In this document: in pieces, positions 55,101-63,598 of the stretch | Position numbering within the stretch: position 1 is the stretch's first letter | Layout of the letters: each line of letters starts with the position of its first letter | Assembly: GCF_041538065.1 (NCBI RefSeq) | Contig: NZ_JBGORW010000009.1 | Location: 62,001-126,000 of the forward strand | Source of the DNA: Leptotrichia hongkongensis | GTDB lineage: Bacteria; Fusobacteriota; Fusobacteriia; Fusobacteriales; Leptotrichiaceae | Length of the DNA: 64,000 nucleotides | Reading direction: 5' to 3' | Notes under the pieces: model-generated | Told to the model about the DNA's origin: nothing | What the model saw: only the letters and a program-made list of their open reading frames with translations | Databases searched by the model: none | Translations under genes and position numbers: made by a program

Positions 55101-55865
55101 TATATTTCCTTTATTATTTCCCCAGAAAGCATAGTCATTTGAAAATTTTAATGCCAATTTTTTCTTTGTACTCAATTCAAAATCAACAAATCCCTGTGCA
55201 AGAGGACCTAAATCATAGTCAAATCCCATAATTCCAAAAAATCCTCTATCACTATCCATTCCTATATATGGAAATAATGTAGCTCTTTGAGTTGATGGCT
55301 TTAATGATGTTACATAATATGGTAACTTAAACCAAGTTTTTCCACCCGCAAAAAGTCCAATATTTCTTGCAATCGCTTTTCTATTTGGATAAATCTCCAG
55401 CTCATCTGCATTTATTTTATAACTTGGATTTTCGTATGGACTTGTAGTAAACCATCCATTTTTTATAAAAATCAGCTTATTTCCTTCAGCTAATGTTTCT
55501 TCTCCACCAAAACGTAATTTCACATTTGAATCATAGCTTTCTGAATTAAATATTTTTGCTAATTTTGTATCCATATCAAAAATAAGATTATCAGCTTTTA
55601 TAATTTGGGAACCTTGAATAAATTCAACATTTCCAGAGCCTGAAAGAATATTTTTATTAGCAATTTTTCTTAATTTGTCTGCATTTATTGTAAAATCTCC
55701 ATATTTTACAGTAACATTACCTTCAGTATTTATTTCTTCTGTTTCTAGATTTATCGTAGATTTTTCTGTTTTTAGTTCTATTACTTCTCCATCAGCATTC
55801 AGCTTCCCAAAAAGTATAATATAAAACAGTAAAATAAACAATCCTTTATATCTCATTATTTTCAT
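52179..55865 (-). CDS. lptD: LPS-assembly protein LptD-like outer-membrane barrel
   Basis: 1228 residues, much longer than the ~780 of E. coli LptD. After a signal peptide (LFILLFYIILFGKLNA), residues ~25-150 form a LptA-like beta-jellyroll (TEGNVTVKYGDFTINADKLR, LSGSGNVEFIQGSQIIKADNLIFD), then the LptD barrel (AGGKTWFKLPYYVTSLKPSTQRATLFPYIGMD... to a C-terminal aromatic strand ending FEFGAGL). LptD places lipopolysaccharide in the outer leaflet. There is no Cys anywhere, so the disulfide control known in E. coli cannot operate. A charged ~100-residue insertion at about 935-1035 lies late in the barrel. No LptE-like gene adjoins. AAAAGGTT precedes ATG. Confidence 0.85.
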   Translation of the reverse strand: MKIMRYKGLFILLFYIILFGKLNADGEVIELKTEKSTINLETEEINTEGNVTVKYGDFTINADKLRKIANKNILSGSGNVEFIQGSQIIKADNLIFDMDTKLAKIFNSESYDSNVKLRFGGEETLAEGNKLIFIKNGWFTTSPYENPSYKINADELEIYPNRKAIARNIGLFAGGKTWFKLPYYVTSLKPSTQRATLFPYIGMDSDRGFFGIMGFDYDLGPLAQGFVDFELSTKKKLALKFSNDYAFWGNNKGNIFVNRFVVPIGNHRKEWDFKWNHKVVNTPKKAKEDRKFYDAGYGIWNLNYQNITTNLMYAINGNELKDDYTDYVDKYTYIGFWDFNINQELGQNGEFNAKYYWTQNKHALKALTEINDKIVEDDNLDPRKTDVDLYRSIKYTNGNSNVAITIDNEDFRDINPGYIGDLNSYRKKRSYEIDFRGPKIKLDYLDSDKDEYGELLGMRDRGEDNTVHWVQNIAYDKRKEWGLTFGNYYPFRESDFFGYQPKTGYQNLTNTLYFGAQVKQVDIRKKEYEYDYTRDNENYNSLFLNSATTDESRIYKIYQDNEIIRRPKKILYEKYKSQRFNVGNDRIDIPLKNSFIGYNLAFENRDYSSLGVPEFRNGRKVEDLDSQTGYKVARDASGKAIKQSPSMRIFTLDTRLYTTLFDNTSKKNNKYDVKVTNDATVTFQRTTAGGAMYDGFDIVEVPTNALGLRDDFKYQIGNVTFNYNLTMRDDRHFKDDWLKNRYVRNYFKADIANKRFVSFDFENNENYEFKDFKSDRNFNREIQYGYVSDAGDNFLYRFADKNKQLFPYNTSLGWNQKVYKESLKERTFGVNFNEWGFEYTNSVNKANDIYGNVATFGLPALKLKTNYHRLGFVYDTSKMKNKKFESDHYFRINFGFGKKIYRDLNNTPIITSDDRYIRGNDYTTIGFLYKYENNAKPRYAADLEKKEKENNREAEIETTENQIKSTNMVRNSNTQEFSINNANKNSIDKILVNSDDRLFLSSEEEEAYKSYVEEENYRQNKFSLNDFNAKLQNLRSHKKYFQIGMDMQIDGSDAANPSGMKGFNRINDLTFKVEAGYLEKMFVRYAFIMERPDRIYRNNATRNSTFDFRKHEFEGKYMFSNDPDKPWWVGGKIQYVQNGASKASDPEIYESSWYARKVNKITLGMATLSHRFENVEWEIGAGMKWDKPSNKKLGYYPVVSLKFGVTPFPEKNAQFKYSGKGFEFGAGL

Positions 55866-55969
55866 TTTTTCAACCTTTTATTTTTAATTATATAATACCA
55901 AAATTATACCATACTTTTATGCTTATAACAATTTATTTTACATTTGAAAGGCTTTAATTAAGTTTTTTA

Positions 55970-56632
55970 CTACAAAACGTATTTTTTCCCAAATAACATC
56001 ATTTTTTCTATATTTGCGATAACTAATAGTACATTATTTTCTCTTATTATAGTATTTGGAAGTGGCATAATATTTAGTTCCTTTTCATCTTTTATCCCGA
56101 TAATATTCATTTCATATTTATTTCTCAAATTTAATTCTATAAGATTTTTTCCATCAAAATCCTTTGGTGCTTTTATTTCAAACACTCTATATTTTTCTGA
56201 AAATTTAAAATGTTCTGTTATATTGGGCCTTATTACCCCAAGTGCTGTTTCCTTGGCCATCGTTTCTTCTGGATAAACAACGGAAGTTGCACCAATCTTT
56301 TTTAAAATTTTCCCCTGTAATTCATTTTTTGCCTTACAAATGATAGTTTTTATTCCCATTTCCTTTAAAATTACCGTAACAAATACACTGGACTGGGTAT
56401 TGTCTCCAATGCAGACAAAAGCAGTGTCAAAGTCATCATTTATTACTTTCTTGATTGAATTTTCGTCTGTCACATCCAATGTAATTGCATCACTTGCGAT
56501 TTCATCATCAATTACCTTTTGTACACGATCCTCCCTTTGATCTATTGCCAGTACCATTTTACCATTTTCATATAATGTCTGAGTTATACCTCTACCAAAT
56601 GTTCCAAGCCCAATTACTAAATATCCTGCCAT
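55970..56632 (-). CDS. ktrA: Potassium uptake regulatory subunit KtrA/TrkA
   Basis: 220 residues, the length of a single-unit KtrA. RCK N-domain (YLVIGLGTFGRGITQTLYENGKMVLAIDQRED) binds nucleotide; the TrkA-C domain starts near residue 140 (FEIKAPKDFDGKNLIELNLRNKYEMNIIGIKDE). It forms a ring on the cytoplasmic side of the K+ channel-like subunit and gates it by ATP/ADP or NAD. Only 14 bp from the membrane subunit gene. AGAGGTG precedes ATG. No terminator is obvious before lptD 105 bp downstream, so read-through is possible. Confidence 0.93.
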   Translation of the reverse strand: MAGYLVIGLGTFGRGITQTLYENGKMVLAIDQREDRVQKVIDDEIASDAITLDVTDENSIKKVINDDFDTAFVCIGDNTQSSVFVTVILKEMGIKTIICKAKNELQGKILKKIGATSVVYPEETMAKETALGVIRPNITEHFKFSEKYRVFEIKAPKDFDGKNLIELNLRNKYEMNIIGIKDEKELNIMPLPNTIIRENNVLLVIANIEKMMLFGKKYVL

Positions 56633-56646
56633 TTTTCACCTCTTCC

Positions 56647-57987
56647 TTATCCTATCAAAATGTCTTCCTTTGGATAAACATATCTTCCTTTTGGATTTTT
56701 CATTCTGGACAAGGCCAATGTTATTGTTAGTGGCCCGACTCGTCCAACAAACATCGTAATCATAATTAACAGTTTAGAAATGCTCGATAATTGTGGCGTT
56801 AAATCCCGTGATAATCCCACCGTTCCAAAAGCAGATACCAGTTCAAATCCTAATTCTATAACTCTTATATCCTCCAGCCAAATTAATAAAAATAATACTA
56901 CAGCAACATACATAATTGATATAAAAACAATAACCATAGCTTTATTATATATTTTCCAGCTGATTCTTCTCTTGTTGTATTCCAGATGTTCCTTATTTTT
57001 TATAGTTGTAACTATTCCAAAAAGTATCAATCCGGCTGTAGTAGTTTTTATTCCACCACCTGTTGAGCCAGGCGAGGCTCCAATAAACATTAATACTACA
57101 AACAGAAAAACTGTAGGTTCCCGCAGTTCAGCTATGGAAATTGTATTAAATCCAGCCGTTCTTGTTGTTACACTTTGAAAAAATGCGGCTCCTATCTTTT
57201 CAAAAAAGGGCAATGTTCCTAATGTTTTATTGTTTGAATATTCTAGGATAAATGTTATAATTGTCCCAAATATTATTAGAAAAATTGACATTTTTATAGC
57301 TATTCTTGTAGTAGTAGTAAGCCTTTTATCTTTTTTTAGAAAATATTGATAAATATTAAGAATTGCTGCAAAACCTATTCCGCCTAAAAAAATTAAGACA
57401 GGAATTACAGTGTTTATTATTATACTGTCTTTAAAATCACTTAAATTATTTGAAAATAATGCAAACCCGGCATTACAAAATGCGGAAATAGAATGAAATA
57501 TAGCATAATAAGCCGCTGTCTTATAATCAAATATTTTTATAAATTTTAAAAATAATATTGCAGCCCCGATAATTTCTATTATAAAAACTGTAGTCAAAAC
57601 TTTTTTTACAAATTTTTGTATTTCAAATGTTGTATTTGTGTTTATATCTTCCTGTATCAATTTTTTAGTAAAATACCCAACTTTTTTTGAAATCATTGTT
57701 ACAACTATTGTTGAGAATGTGATAATTCCAATTCCGCCAAGCTGAATTAATACCATAATAACTGTTTTTCCAAATAAATTATAGACTTTGCTTACATCAT
57801 TTACTGTAAGTCCCGTTACACAGACAGCTGACGTTGCTGTAAACATACCCTCAAGTAAATTTGTTTTTTGTCCATTTTCTATTGCAATTGGCAAAGAAAG
57901 CAAAAAGCCGCCTATTAATATAATTATTATAAATGATACTAAGATTATGGTATAAGGGGAAATTTTCTTTCGTTTTACTAACATCAT
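56647..57987 (-). CDS. ktrB: Potassium transporter membrane subunit KtrB/TrkH
   Basis: 446 residues, about eight or more TM segments in the repeated M1-P-M2 plan. Filter-like loops can be seen: TATSAVCVTGLTV, HSISAFCNAGFAL, SVTTRTAGFNTI and SAFGTVGLS, each ending in the conserved Gly of the ion filter. KtrB-type proteins take up K+, often with Na+. Shine-Dalgarno is weak (TTAGGCG). Between a MarR regulator and KtrA on one strand; likely one operon. Confidence 0.94.
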   Translation of the reverse strand: MMLVKRKKISPYTIILVSFIIIILIGGFLLSLPIAIENGQKTNLLEGMFTATSAVCVTGLTVNDVSKVYNLFGKTVIMVLIQLGGIGIITFSTIVVTMISKKVGYFTKKLIQEDINTNTTFEIQKFVKKVLTTVFIIEIIGAAILFLKFIKIFDYKTAAYYAIFHSISAFCNAGFALFSNNLSDFKDSIIINTVIPVLIFLGGIGFAAILNIYQYFLKKDKRLTTTTRIAIKMSIFLIIFGTIITFILEYSNNKTLGTLPFFEKIGAAFFQSVTTRTAGFNTISIAELREPTVFLFVVLMFIGASPGSTGGGIKTTTAGLILFGIVTTIKNKEHLEYNKRRISWKIYNKAMVIVFISIMYVAVVLFLLIWLEDIRVIELGFELVSAFGTVGLSRDLTPQLSSISKLLIMITMFVGRVGPLTITLALSRMKNPKGRYVYPKEDILIG

Positions 57988-58028
57988 AATCGCCTAACTT
58001 TCTGTTTATATAAAATTATTTTTAATTT

Positions 58029-58514
58029 TTAAATAATCCAAAAATCAAAATCTTCACTTATCTGATCATATTTCTTATCTTTTCCTAATATATCCGTAAA
58101 TTCTTTAAAATCTTCTCCCATTCGTCTCAGATATTCTTCATTCCCTATAATTTCCTCTATTTTTTCAGAAATTCCATCCCATGCTTTATAAATATCTGGT
58201 ATTATTTTCAATCCTTCCTCCGTTATTTTTGAAAAAGAATTTTTTCCAGCTTTTTCTCTTTTAACATACCCTTTAGCAACCAGTTTATCAACAAATCTCG
58301 TAACTGTTGAGGGAGCTATTGCTAATGTTTCTGATATTTGATTTACTGTAAGCCCTTTTTCTTCTTCTTTCAATATAATCATAAGAAATCCATGTGTAGG
58401 ATAAATATCCATTTTCTCAAATGATTCTTCTGCAATTTTATTAACCATTCTAAACATTTTTGAAATTGTAAAATATATACATTTTTGAATTTCTGATTTT
58501 CCTTTATTACTCAT
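58029..58514 (-). CDS. MarR-family transcriptional regulator
   Basis: 161 residues from the ATG at 58514; a GTG three codons earlier is almost on top of the GAGG. Winged helix with LTVNQISETLAIAPSTVTRFVDKLVAKGYVKREK, the MarR recognition helix and wing, flanked by dimerisation helices. One Cys near the N-terminus. It lies 41 bp before ktrB and 22 bp after the AI-2E gene, so it may control this operon, though MarR proteins often act elsewhere. Inducer unknown. Confidence 0.88.
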   Translation of the reverse strand: MSNKGKSEIQKCIYFTISKMFRMVNKIAEESFEKMDIYPTHGFLMIILKEEEKGLTVNQISETLAIAPSTVTRFVDKLVAKGYVKREKAGKNSFSKITEEGLKIIPDIYKAWDGISEKIEEIIGNEEYLRRMGEDFKEFTDILGKDKKYDQISEDFDFWII

Positions 58515-58536
58515 ATTCTTCACTTCCTCACTATTT

Positions 58537-59739
58537 TTATTTGTTATTTGCCATATATTTTTCCCAGCAAAACAGCCATGTCAGTTTAATAATTATATAC
58601 ACAGGAATAGCAACAAATGCCCCACCGATACCAAATAACGCTCCTCCAACAAGAACTACCAGAAGTGTAGTAATTGGGTGCATTTCTACAGATTTTCCTG
58701 TCAGCCATGGTTTTACAATATTTGCTTCTATTGTTTGAACAATTGTAATCAGTACTACTATCAGGATTACCAGCTTAAATGATTTTGTAAAAGCATAAAG
58801 TATAGCAGGAATCAGTCCAATAAAAGGCCCAATAAATGGAATCACATTTCCAAAACCTATAATTACTGAAAAAAGCATGCTATAATCCATTTTCAAAAAA
58901 TAAAATATTACAAATGATACAATTCCAACTATCATACTGTCAAGCGCTGTTACAAGTATATATTTTCCGATTGTCTCATCTATATTCTTTATAAGCACTA
59001 TTAATTCTTCCCTGTCCATATTTCTCAAAATCCGCTTTACTCCATTTTCAATATTATCATAACTGAAAATAAGCATTATCGTAAAAATTGGAGTCATAAA
59101 CAGCAAGCTAAATGTACTGCTTATAAGAGAAAAACTAGAACTTAGAACATTCATAACATTGGAAACGATTACATCTTTTGAACTCATAAGCGAACTTCGT
59201 AAATCAATATTATTGCTTTCAAGAAAACCAAAAAAGTTGTTTTGCAGTTTTTCCTGATTTTTTAATAAAAAATCTATAAGACTTGATATTTGTTTTGTAA
59301 TTATTGGCACAATCGTCAAAACTATATAAAGAAAAATTATAAAAAATACTGATAATACTATTAAAATCGCAGTAGTTCGATTTAACTTGTATTTTTCTTT
59401 TTTATTTTTACTGGAAAGTTCATTGAACAATTTCATTTTTTTACTTCTTTCTTCATTGTCCACACCCATTTTTTCAATTTTTTCGAGTTCATCCAGTTTA
59501 CTGTTCTTTATAAAATTTTCATTTTTATCTTTTTTACTAATCATATCAATAAAAGGCATTAGACAGTACACTATTACAAACGACAAAATAAAGGGAAAAA
59601 TGGTACTTGTAACCATTCGTATTGATTTTGCAAAATTATCATAAACCTTAAAAAATAATAAAAGTGCCCAAAGTGCTAAAACCACAACAATTAGTACATT
59701 TCTTAGTTTTAATAATTTTTCTTCATCATAAAACTTCAT
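58537..59739 (-). CDS. AI-2E family transporter
   Basis: 400 residues with about eight TM segments: two pairs near the N-terminus, a soluble charged loop (about 75-115) and the C-terminal membrane core GFGNVIPFIGPFIGLIPAILYAF, with TGKSVEMHPITTLLVVLVGGALFGIGGAFVAIPVYI, the family signature. Members have been tied to autoinducer-2 export, Na+/H+ exchange or other small-molecule efflux; the substrate here is unknown. AAAGGAAG precedes ATG. Shares a strand and short gaps with der (27 bp) and marR. Confidence 0.9.
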   Translation of the reverse strand: MKFYDEEKLLKLRNVLIVVVLALWALLLFFKVYDNFAKSIRMVTSTIFPFILSFVIVYCLMPFIDMISKKDKNENFIKNSKLDELEKIEKMGVDNEERSKKMKLFNELSSKNKKEKYKLNRTTAILIVLSVFFIIFLYIVLTIVPIITKQISSLIDFLLKNQEKLQNNFFGFLESNNIDLRSSLMSSKDVIVSNVMNVLSSSFSLISSTFSLLFMTPIFTIMLIFSYDNIENGVKRILRNMDREELIVLIKNIDETIGKYILVTALDSMIVGIVSFVIFYFLKMDYSMLFSVIIGFGNVIPFIGPFIGLIPAILYAFTKSFKLVILIVVLITIVQTIEANIVKPWLTGKSVEMHPITTLLVVLVGGALFGIGGAFVAIPVYIIIKLTWLFCWEKYMANNK

Positions 59740-59766
59740 TTGTTCTTCCTTTCTACTCGTTAATGT

Positions 59767-61092
59767 CTATCCAAAGGACTTGTCACTTTTCTTGTTAAAC
59801 ACAATATCAATCGGACATCCTTCAAATCCAAAATATTCTCTTAATTTATTCTCAATATATCTTTGATAAGAAAAATGTATTAATTCTGGATTGTTCGCAA
59901 AAAATGCAAATTTTGGCGGTGCCTGACTTACCTGTGTCGCATAATTTATTTTTACTGCCCGTCCTTTTCTTGTAGGCACTGGATTCTGTGCTATCATTTC
60001 TGCCAAAATCTGATTCAATAGTCCAGTTGATATCTTTTTATGGTATTCTTCATTGATAAATTTAGCCTGTTCTAGTATATTCAACGTTCTTTTCCCAGTC
60101 AATGCCGAAATTGTAACAATCGGAGCATAATCTAAAAATGCTAAGTCTGCTTTTATCAAAGCCGTAAATTCCTTCACACTGTTGTTATCCTTTTCAATCA
60201 AATCCCATTTGTTTACTGCAATAATAATCGGCTTTCTCTCCTCATAAATCATCCCTGCAATTCTTTTATCCTGATCTGTCAAAAGTTCTGTTGCATCTAG
60301 CATCAGCACACACACATCTGCCCTTTTTATAGCTTTTATTGCACGTAATACACTGTAATATTCAATGTCATCTTCCACTTTCGATTTTCTACGGATTCCC
60401 GCTGTATCAATTAATGTATAGGTTTCTCCATTATATCTCAAACTCGAGTCAATCGAATCTCTAGTCGTTCCGGCAATATCACTTACAATCGAACGTTCTT
60501 CATTTAAAAGCTTATTTACAAGTGAAGATTTTCCAGCATTCGGTCTTCCAAGAATTGCAATATTAAGTCCTTCTTCTGTCCTTTTTATTTTCTTATCCTC
60601 AAATTTATTAATTACAGCATCAAGCAAATCTCCCAAATTAGTCTTATGCTCCCCAGAAATTCCAATAACTTCTTCAAATCCTAGTCCATAAAATTCAAAA
60701 ATATTTTCCTGGTCACGCATATAATTGTCAATCTTATTTACAGCTACAACAACCTTTTTATCCTGTCTTCTAAGTACAGTTGCCACATCCTCGTCAAGTC
60801 CAGTAATCCCAGCTTTTCCATCTACTAGAAATATAATTACGTCCGCCTCGTCAATTGCGACCTGTGCCTGCTGCTTAATTTTCCCCATCATAAAGTCTTC
60901 TGTACGTGGCTCAAGCCCTCCAGTATCTACCAAGATGAACTCTTTTCCACTCCACTCCATCTCACGATAAAGCCTATCTCTAGTAACTCCTGGCTCATCC
61001 TTCACGATAGACAGCCTGTCACCCACGAGCTTATTAAATAAGGTTGATTTCCCCACATTAGGTCTACCAACAATCGCTACTGTATGTTTCAT
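59767..61092 (-). CDS. der: Ribosome-associated GTPase Der (EngA)
   Basis: 441 residues from the ATG at 61092 (MKHTVAIVGRPN); a TTG four codons earlier lies inside the GGAGG site and is not the start. Two GTPase domains in tandem: GRPNVGKST, DTGGLEP, NKID; and GRPNAGKSS, DTAGIRRKS, NKWD. The C-terminal KH-like domain ends KKSDKSFG. Der is essential for 50S subunit assembly. Likely first gene of a leftward run der/AI-2E/marR/ktrB/ktrA, judging from spacing. Confidence 0.97.
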   Translation of the reverse strand: MKHTVAIVGRPNVGKSTLFNKLVGDRLSIVKDEPGVTRDRLYREMEWSGKEFILVDTGGLEPRTEDFMMGKIKQQAQVAIDEADVIIFLVDGKAGITGLDEDVATVLRRQDKKVVVAVNKIDNYMRDQENIFEFYGLGFEEVIGISGEHKTNLGDLLDAVINKFEDKKIKRTEEGLNIAILGRPNAGKSSLVNKLLNEERSIVSDIAGTTRDSIDSSLRYNGETYTLIDTAGIRRKSKVEDDIEYYSVLRAIKAIKRADVCVLMLDATELLTDQDKRIAGMIYEERKPIIIAVNKWDLIEKDNNSVKEFTALIKADLAFLDYAPIVTISALTGKRTLNILEQAKFINEEYHKKISTGLLNQILAEMIAQNPVPTRKGRAVKINYATQVSQAPPKFAFFANNPELIHFSYQRYIENKLREYFGFEGCPIDIVFNKKSDKSFG

Positions 61093-61252
61093 ATTTTCCT
61101 CCAATTTTCTATTTATTTTTTCCCTTTAAATTATCAATCAAATTTTTTTGCAATTTACAAAAAATTCCTGAAACCAAATTTTCATTTAATTTTCCTAACT
61201 TTTATAAATTCTCTCTCAAAATTATTCAAATAATTTTAGAAGAATTTGAATA

Positions 61253-61359
61253 TATACTCAAACTTATTTAAAATTAAACTACTAAAAATTATATTGATTT
61301 AGGGTTTGAGTAAAATAGTCATAGCCTTTTGAGTTTAGTTTTAAAGCAGTTTTACTATA
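61253..61359 (+). repeat. R1 dispersed intergenic repeat, copy 6
   Basis: Begins TATACTCAAACTTATTTAAA (one change from CAAACC), mid-repeat GGTTTGAGTA, ends GCAGTTTTACTATA; closest to copies 2 and 4. Lies between the der start and the DUF1304 terminator. Confidence 0.85.
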
Positions 61360-61434
61360 CAATATATTTTATCATATTTTTTGTATTTTTATTAGTTTTT
61401 TTTATTGATATTACAGAAAAAGTGCAAATAAAAT

Positions 61435-61462
61435 AAAGACTAGAGCATTATCTCCAGTCTTT
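61435..61462. terminator. Intrinsic terminator downstream of the DUF1304 gene
   Basis: AAAGACT pairs with AGTCTTT, continued by GAG/CTC after one mismatch; T-rich on both sides. Serves the leftward map-DUF1304 unit. Confidence 0.65.
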
Positions 61463-61557
61463 TTGCAAATATTTTTTAAATTTTATATACACAAAACACC
61501 TAAACTCTCTAAAATCAAATTTTCAAGTTTAAGAATTCCTTTGAAATCCAATTAAAT

Positions 61558-61935
61558 TTATGAAACTACTAATGGCAACAATACTGCGATAATAGCCATT
61601 AAAGCAGGTAAACCCTGCACTAAAAATATTTTTTTAGAAACTGTGACAGAACCATAAATAGCTGCACAGATAATACAAATTAGGAAGAAAACTGCAATTT
61701 GAAATTGAAATTCTCCACTTTCGATTAAACTCCACACTAATCCTGTGGCAAGAAAACCGTTGTACAGCCCTTGATTTGCCATCATTTTTTTTACACGTTC
61801 ATCTTTTAAAAAGTCTATTTCCAGTCCAAAGTTTCTTTGAACAGTTTCACTTTCATTAAGATACATTTCAAGGATTAATATATAATAATGCTCCAACGCC
61901 ACAAATAATATTAATATGAATGCCAGTATGCTCAA
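61558..61935 (-). CDS. DUF1304 membrane protein
   Basis: 125 residues, four TM segments, with the DUF1304 pattern: LEHYYILILEMYL near the N-terminus, then KKMMANQGLYNGFLATGLVWSLI, an IYGSVTVSKKIFLVQGLPALMAII C-terminal pair. Function unknown. Starts with TTG at 61935 eight bases after GGGAGA. It follows map by 46 bp on the same strand. Confidence 0.85.
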   Translation of the reverse strand: MSILAFILILFVALEHYYILILEMYLNESETVQRNFGLEIDFLKDERVKKMMANQGLYNGFLATGLVWSLIESGEFQFQIAVFFLICIICAAIYGSVTVSKKIFLVQGLPALMAIIAVLLPLVVS

Positions 61936-61981
61936 AATAATTCTCTCCCTTCTTTATATTTTTTTATTCTTTCTATTTAGC

Positions 61982-62755
61982 TTAATCTCTTACACTTAAA
62001 ATTACAGGCTTTCCATCAATAATGGCAAGGCTATGTTCGTATTGGGCTGAACGTTTACCATCTTTAGTAACCGCTGTCCACATATCAGATAATACTTTCA
62101 CTCTATAAGTCCCGACATTTACCATCGGCTCAACTGTAATTACCATTCCATCTTCAATTTTAGCTCCTGTTCCAGCTTTTCCATAATTTGGAATAATTGG
62201 GTCTTCGTGCATTTCCTTTCCTACTCCATGCCCTGCAAAATCTCTTACAAGTGAGAATCCAAAGCTCTCTACATATTCCTGAATAGCATGCCCGATATCT
62301 CCAATTCTGTTTCCGGCACGTGCCACTTCAATTCCGATATCTCTTGCCTTTTCAGTAACTTCCATAAGTTTTTTAGAAGTTTCGTCAATTTCTCCCACAG
62401 CATAAGTAATCGCAGCGTCACCAAAATATCCATCAAGTACTGTAACCGTATCAACTGTCAGAATATCGCCTTCCTTTAGTATTTGCTTTTTGCTTGGAAT
62501 ACCGTGTACTACGACTTCGTTTACAGAAATACAAGTTGCGGCTGGATAAGGAGGATATGGATGTCCCACATCGTAACCTTTCGTTCCTGGAATTGCTCCT
62601 TGACTTCTAATGTAGTCTTCAGCGATTTGATCCAGTTCATATGTACTGATTCCAGCTTTTACGTGTTTTGGCAATACATCTTCAAAAAGTCTTGCGATTA
62701 TTTCATTAGCTTTTTTTATTTTTTTTATTTCATCCAATGTTTTATAAATTATCAT
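61982..62755 (-). CDS. map: Methionine aminopeptidase type I
   Basis: 257 residues. Metal ligands are visible in order: Asp in DTVTVLDGYFGDAAITYAV (two), His in GHGVGKEMHEDP, Glu in TVEPMVN and Glu in QYEHSLAI; substrate His in VVHGIPS. Removes the initiator Met from new proteins. In many bacteria map sits directly behind adk within the ribosomal protein cluster; here adk is upstream but separated by 213 bp, and no ribosomal genes are visible. AGAAGAAG precedes ATG. Confidence 0.96.
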   Translation of the reverse strand: MIIYKTLDEIKKIKKANEIIARLFEDVLPKHVKAGISTYELDQIAEDYIRSQGAIPGTKGYDVGHPYPPYPAATCISVNEVVVHGIPSKKQILKEGDILTVDTVTVLDGYFGDAAITYAVGEIDETSKKLMEVTEKARDIGIEVARAGNRIGDIGHAIQEYVESFGFSLVRDFAGHGVGKEMHEDPIIPNYGKAGTGAKIEDGMVITVEPMVNVGTYRVKVLSDMWTAVTKDGKRSAQYEHSLAIIDGKPVILSVRD

Positions 62756-62968
62756 TTTTTGTACTTCTTCTTTCTAAATTTCTTTTTTTATTTTTTTAGT
62801 CTACATATTTGACAATTTAATACTTTTTTACAAAAAATCTTGTACTTTTGCAAATAAAATTTTATTAATTATCAAATAAGTTTAGCAACATTACTCTAAA
62901 ACTAAATTCAAGTTCTAAAGTTTCATAATTTTTATCAATTCAATCTTAAATAATTTTAAAATTATTTA

Positions 62969-63598
62969 CTATTTTTCCAAGATATCAATTATATCTTTTG
63001 TAATTTCTTCCAGTTTTTTTGCACCATCTACACTGTAAACTTTATTTTGTTTTTTGTAAAAATCCAATACTGGTGCTGTCTGTTCGTTGTAAACTGCAAG
63101 TCTTTTTTTCACTGTTTCTTCATTATCATCTGCCCTTTGTTCCAAATCTTCTGGATTTTCATCAACTGGCGGATTATATTTTATATGATAAATTTTACCA
63201 GTCTTTTTTGATACTCTTCTTCCTGTGATTCTTTCAATAATTTCTTCATCGCTAACTTCAAGTGCGATTACTTTTTCAATTTCTCTGTTTGATTTTGCCA
63301 AAATTTTGTCAAGTTCTTCAGCTTGAGCCACTGTTCTTGGAAATCCATCCAAAATGAATCCTTTTTTACAGTCATCTTCCTGCAATCTTGCTTCTACAAG
63401 CCCATTTACAATATCATCAGAAACTAATTTACCTTCATCCATCAATTTTTTGGCTTCCAGTCCTAGTGGAGTCTTGTTTGCAATTGCAGCTCTCAAAATG
63501 TCTCCTGTTGAAATTTGAGGAATTTCATATTTTTGAATTAATTCCTTTGCCTGAGTTCCTTTTCCTGCTCCAGGTGCTCCAAATAACACTATATTCAT
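62969..63598 (-). CDS. adk: Adenylate kinase
   Basis: 209 residues. P-loop FGAPGAGKGTQA, the nucleotide-binding STGDILRAA and DGFPRTVAQAEELD, and a LID with GRRVSKKTGKIYHIKYNPP lacking the four zinc-binding Cys seen in Gram-positive enzymes. Interconverts AMP, ADP and ATP. Its start codon lies 33 nt from the strong Shine-Dalgarno, across a perfect hairpin, discussed with the site at 63596. A terminator isolates it from the upstream gene. Confidence 0.96.
   Translation of the reverse strand: MNIVLFGAPGAGKGTQAKELIQKYEIPQISTGDILRAAIANKTPLGLEAKKLMDEGKLVSDDIVNGLVEARLQEDDCKKGFILDGFPRTVAQAEELDKILAKSNREIEKVIALEVSDEEIIERITGRRVSKKTGKIYHIKYNPPVDENPEDLEQRADDNEETVKKRLAVYNEQTAPVLDFYKKQNKVYSVDGAKKLEEITKDIIDILEK

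Noticed and set aside
1648..61359. R1 repeats as a dispersed CRISPR array
   Set aside because: Copies are 8-20 kb apart, in both orientations, without regular spacers, and no cas gene is visible.
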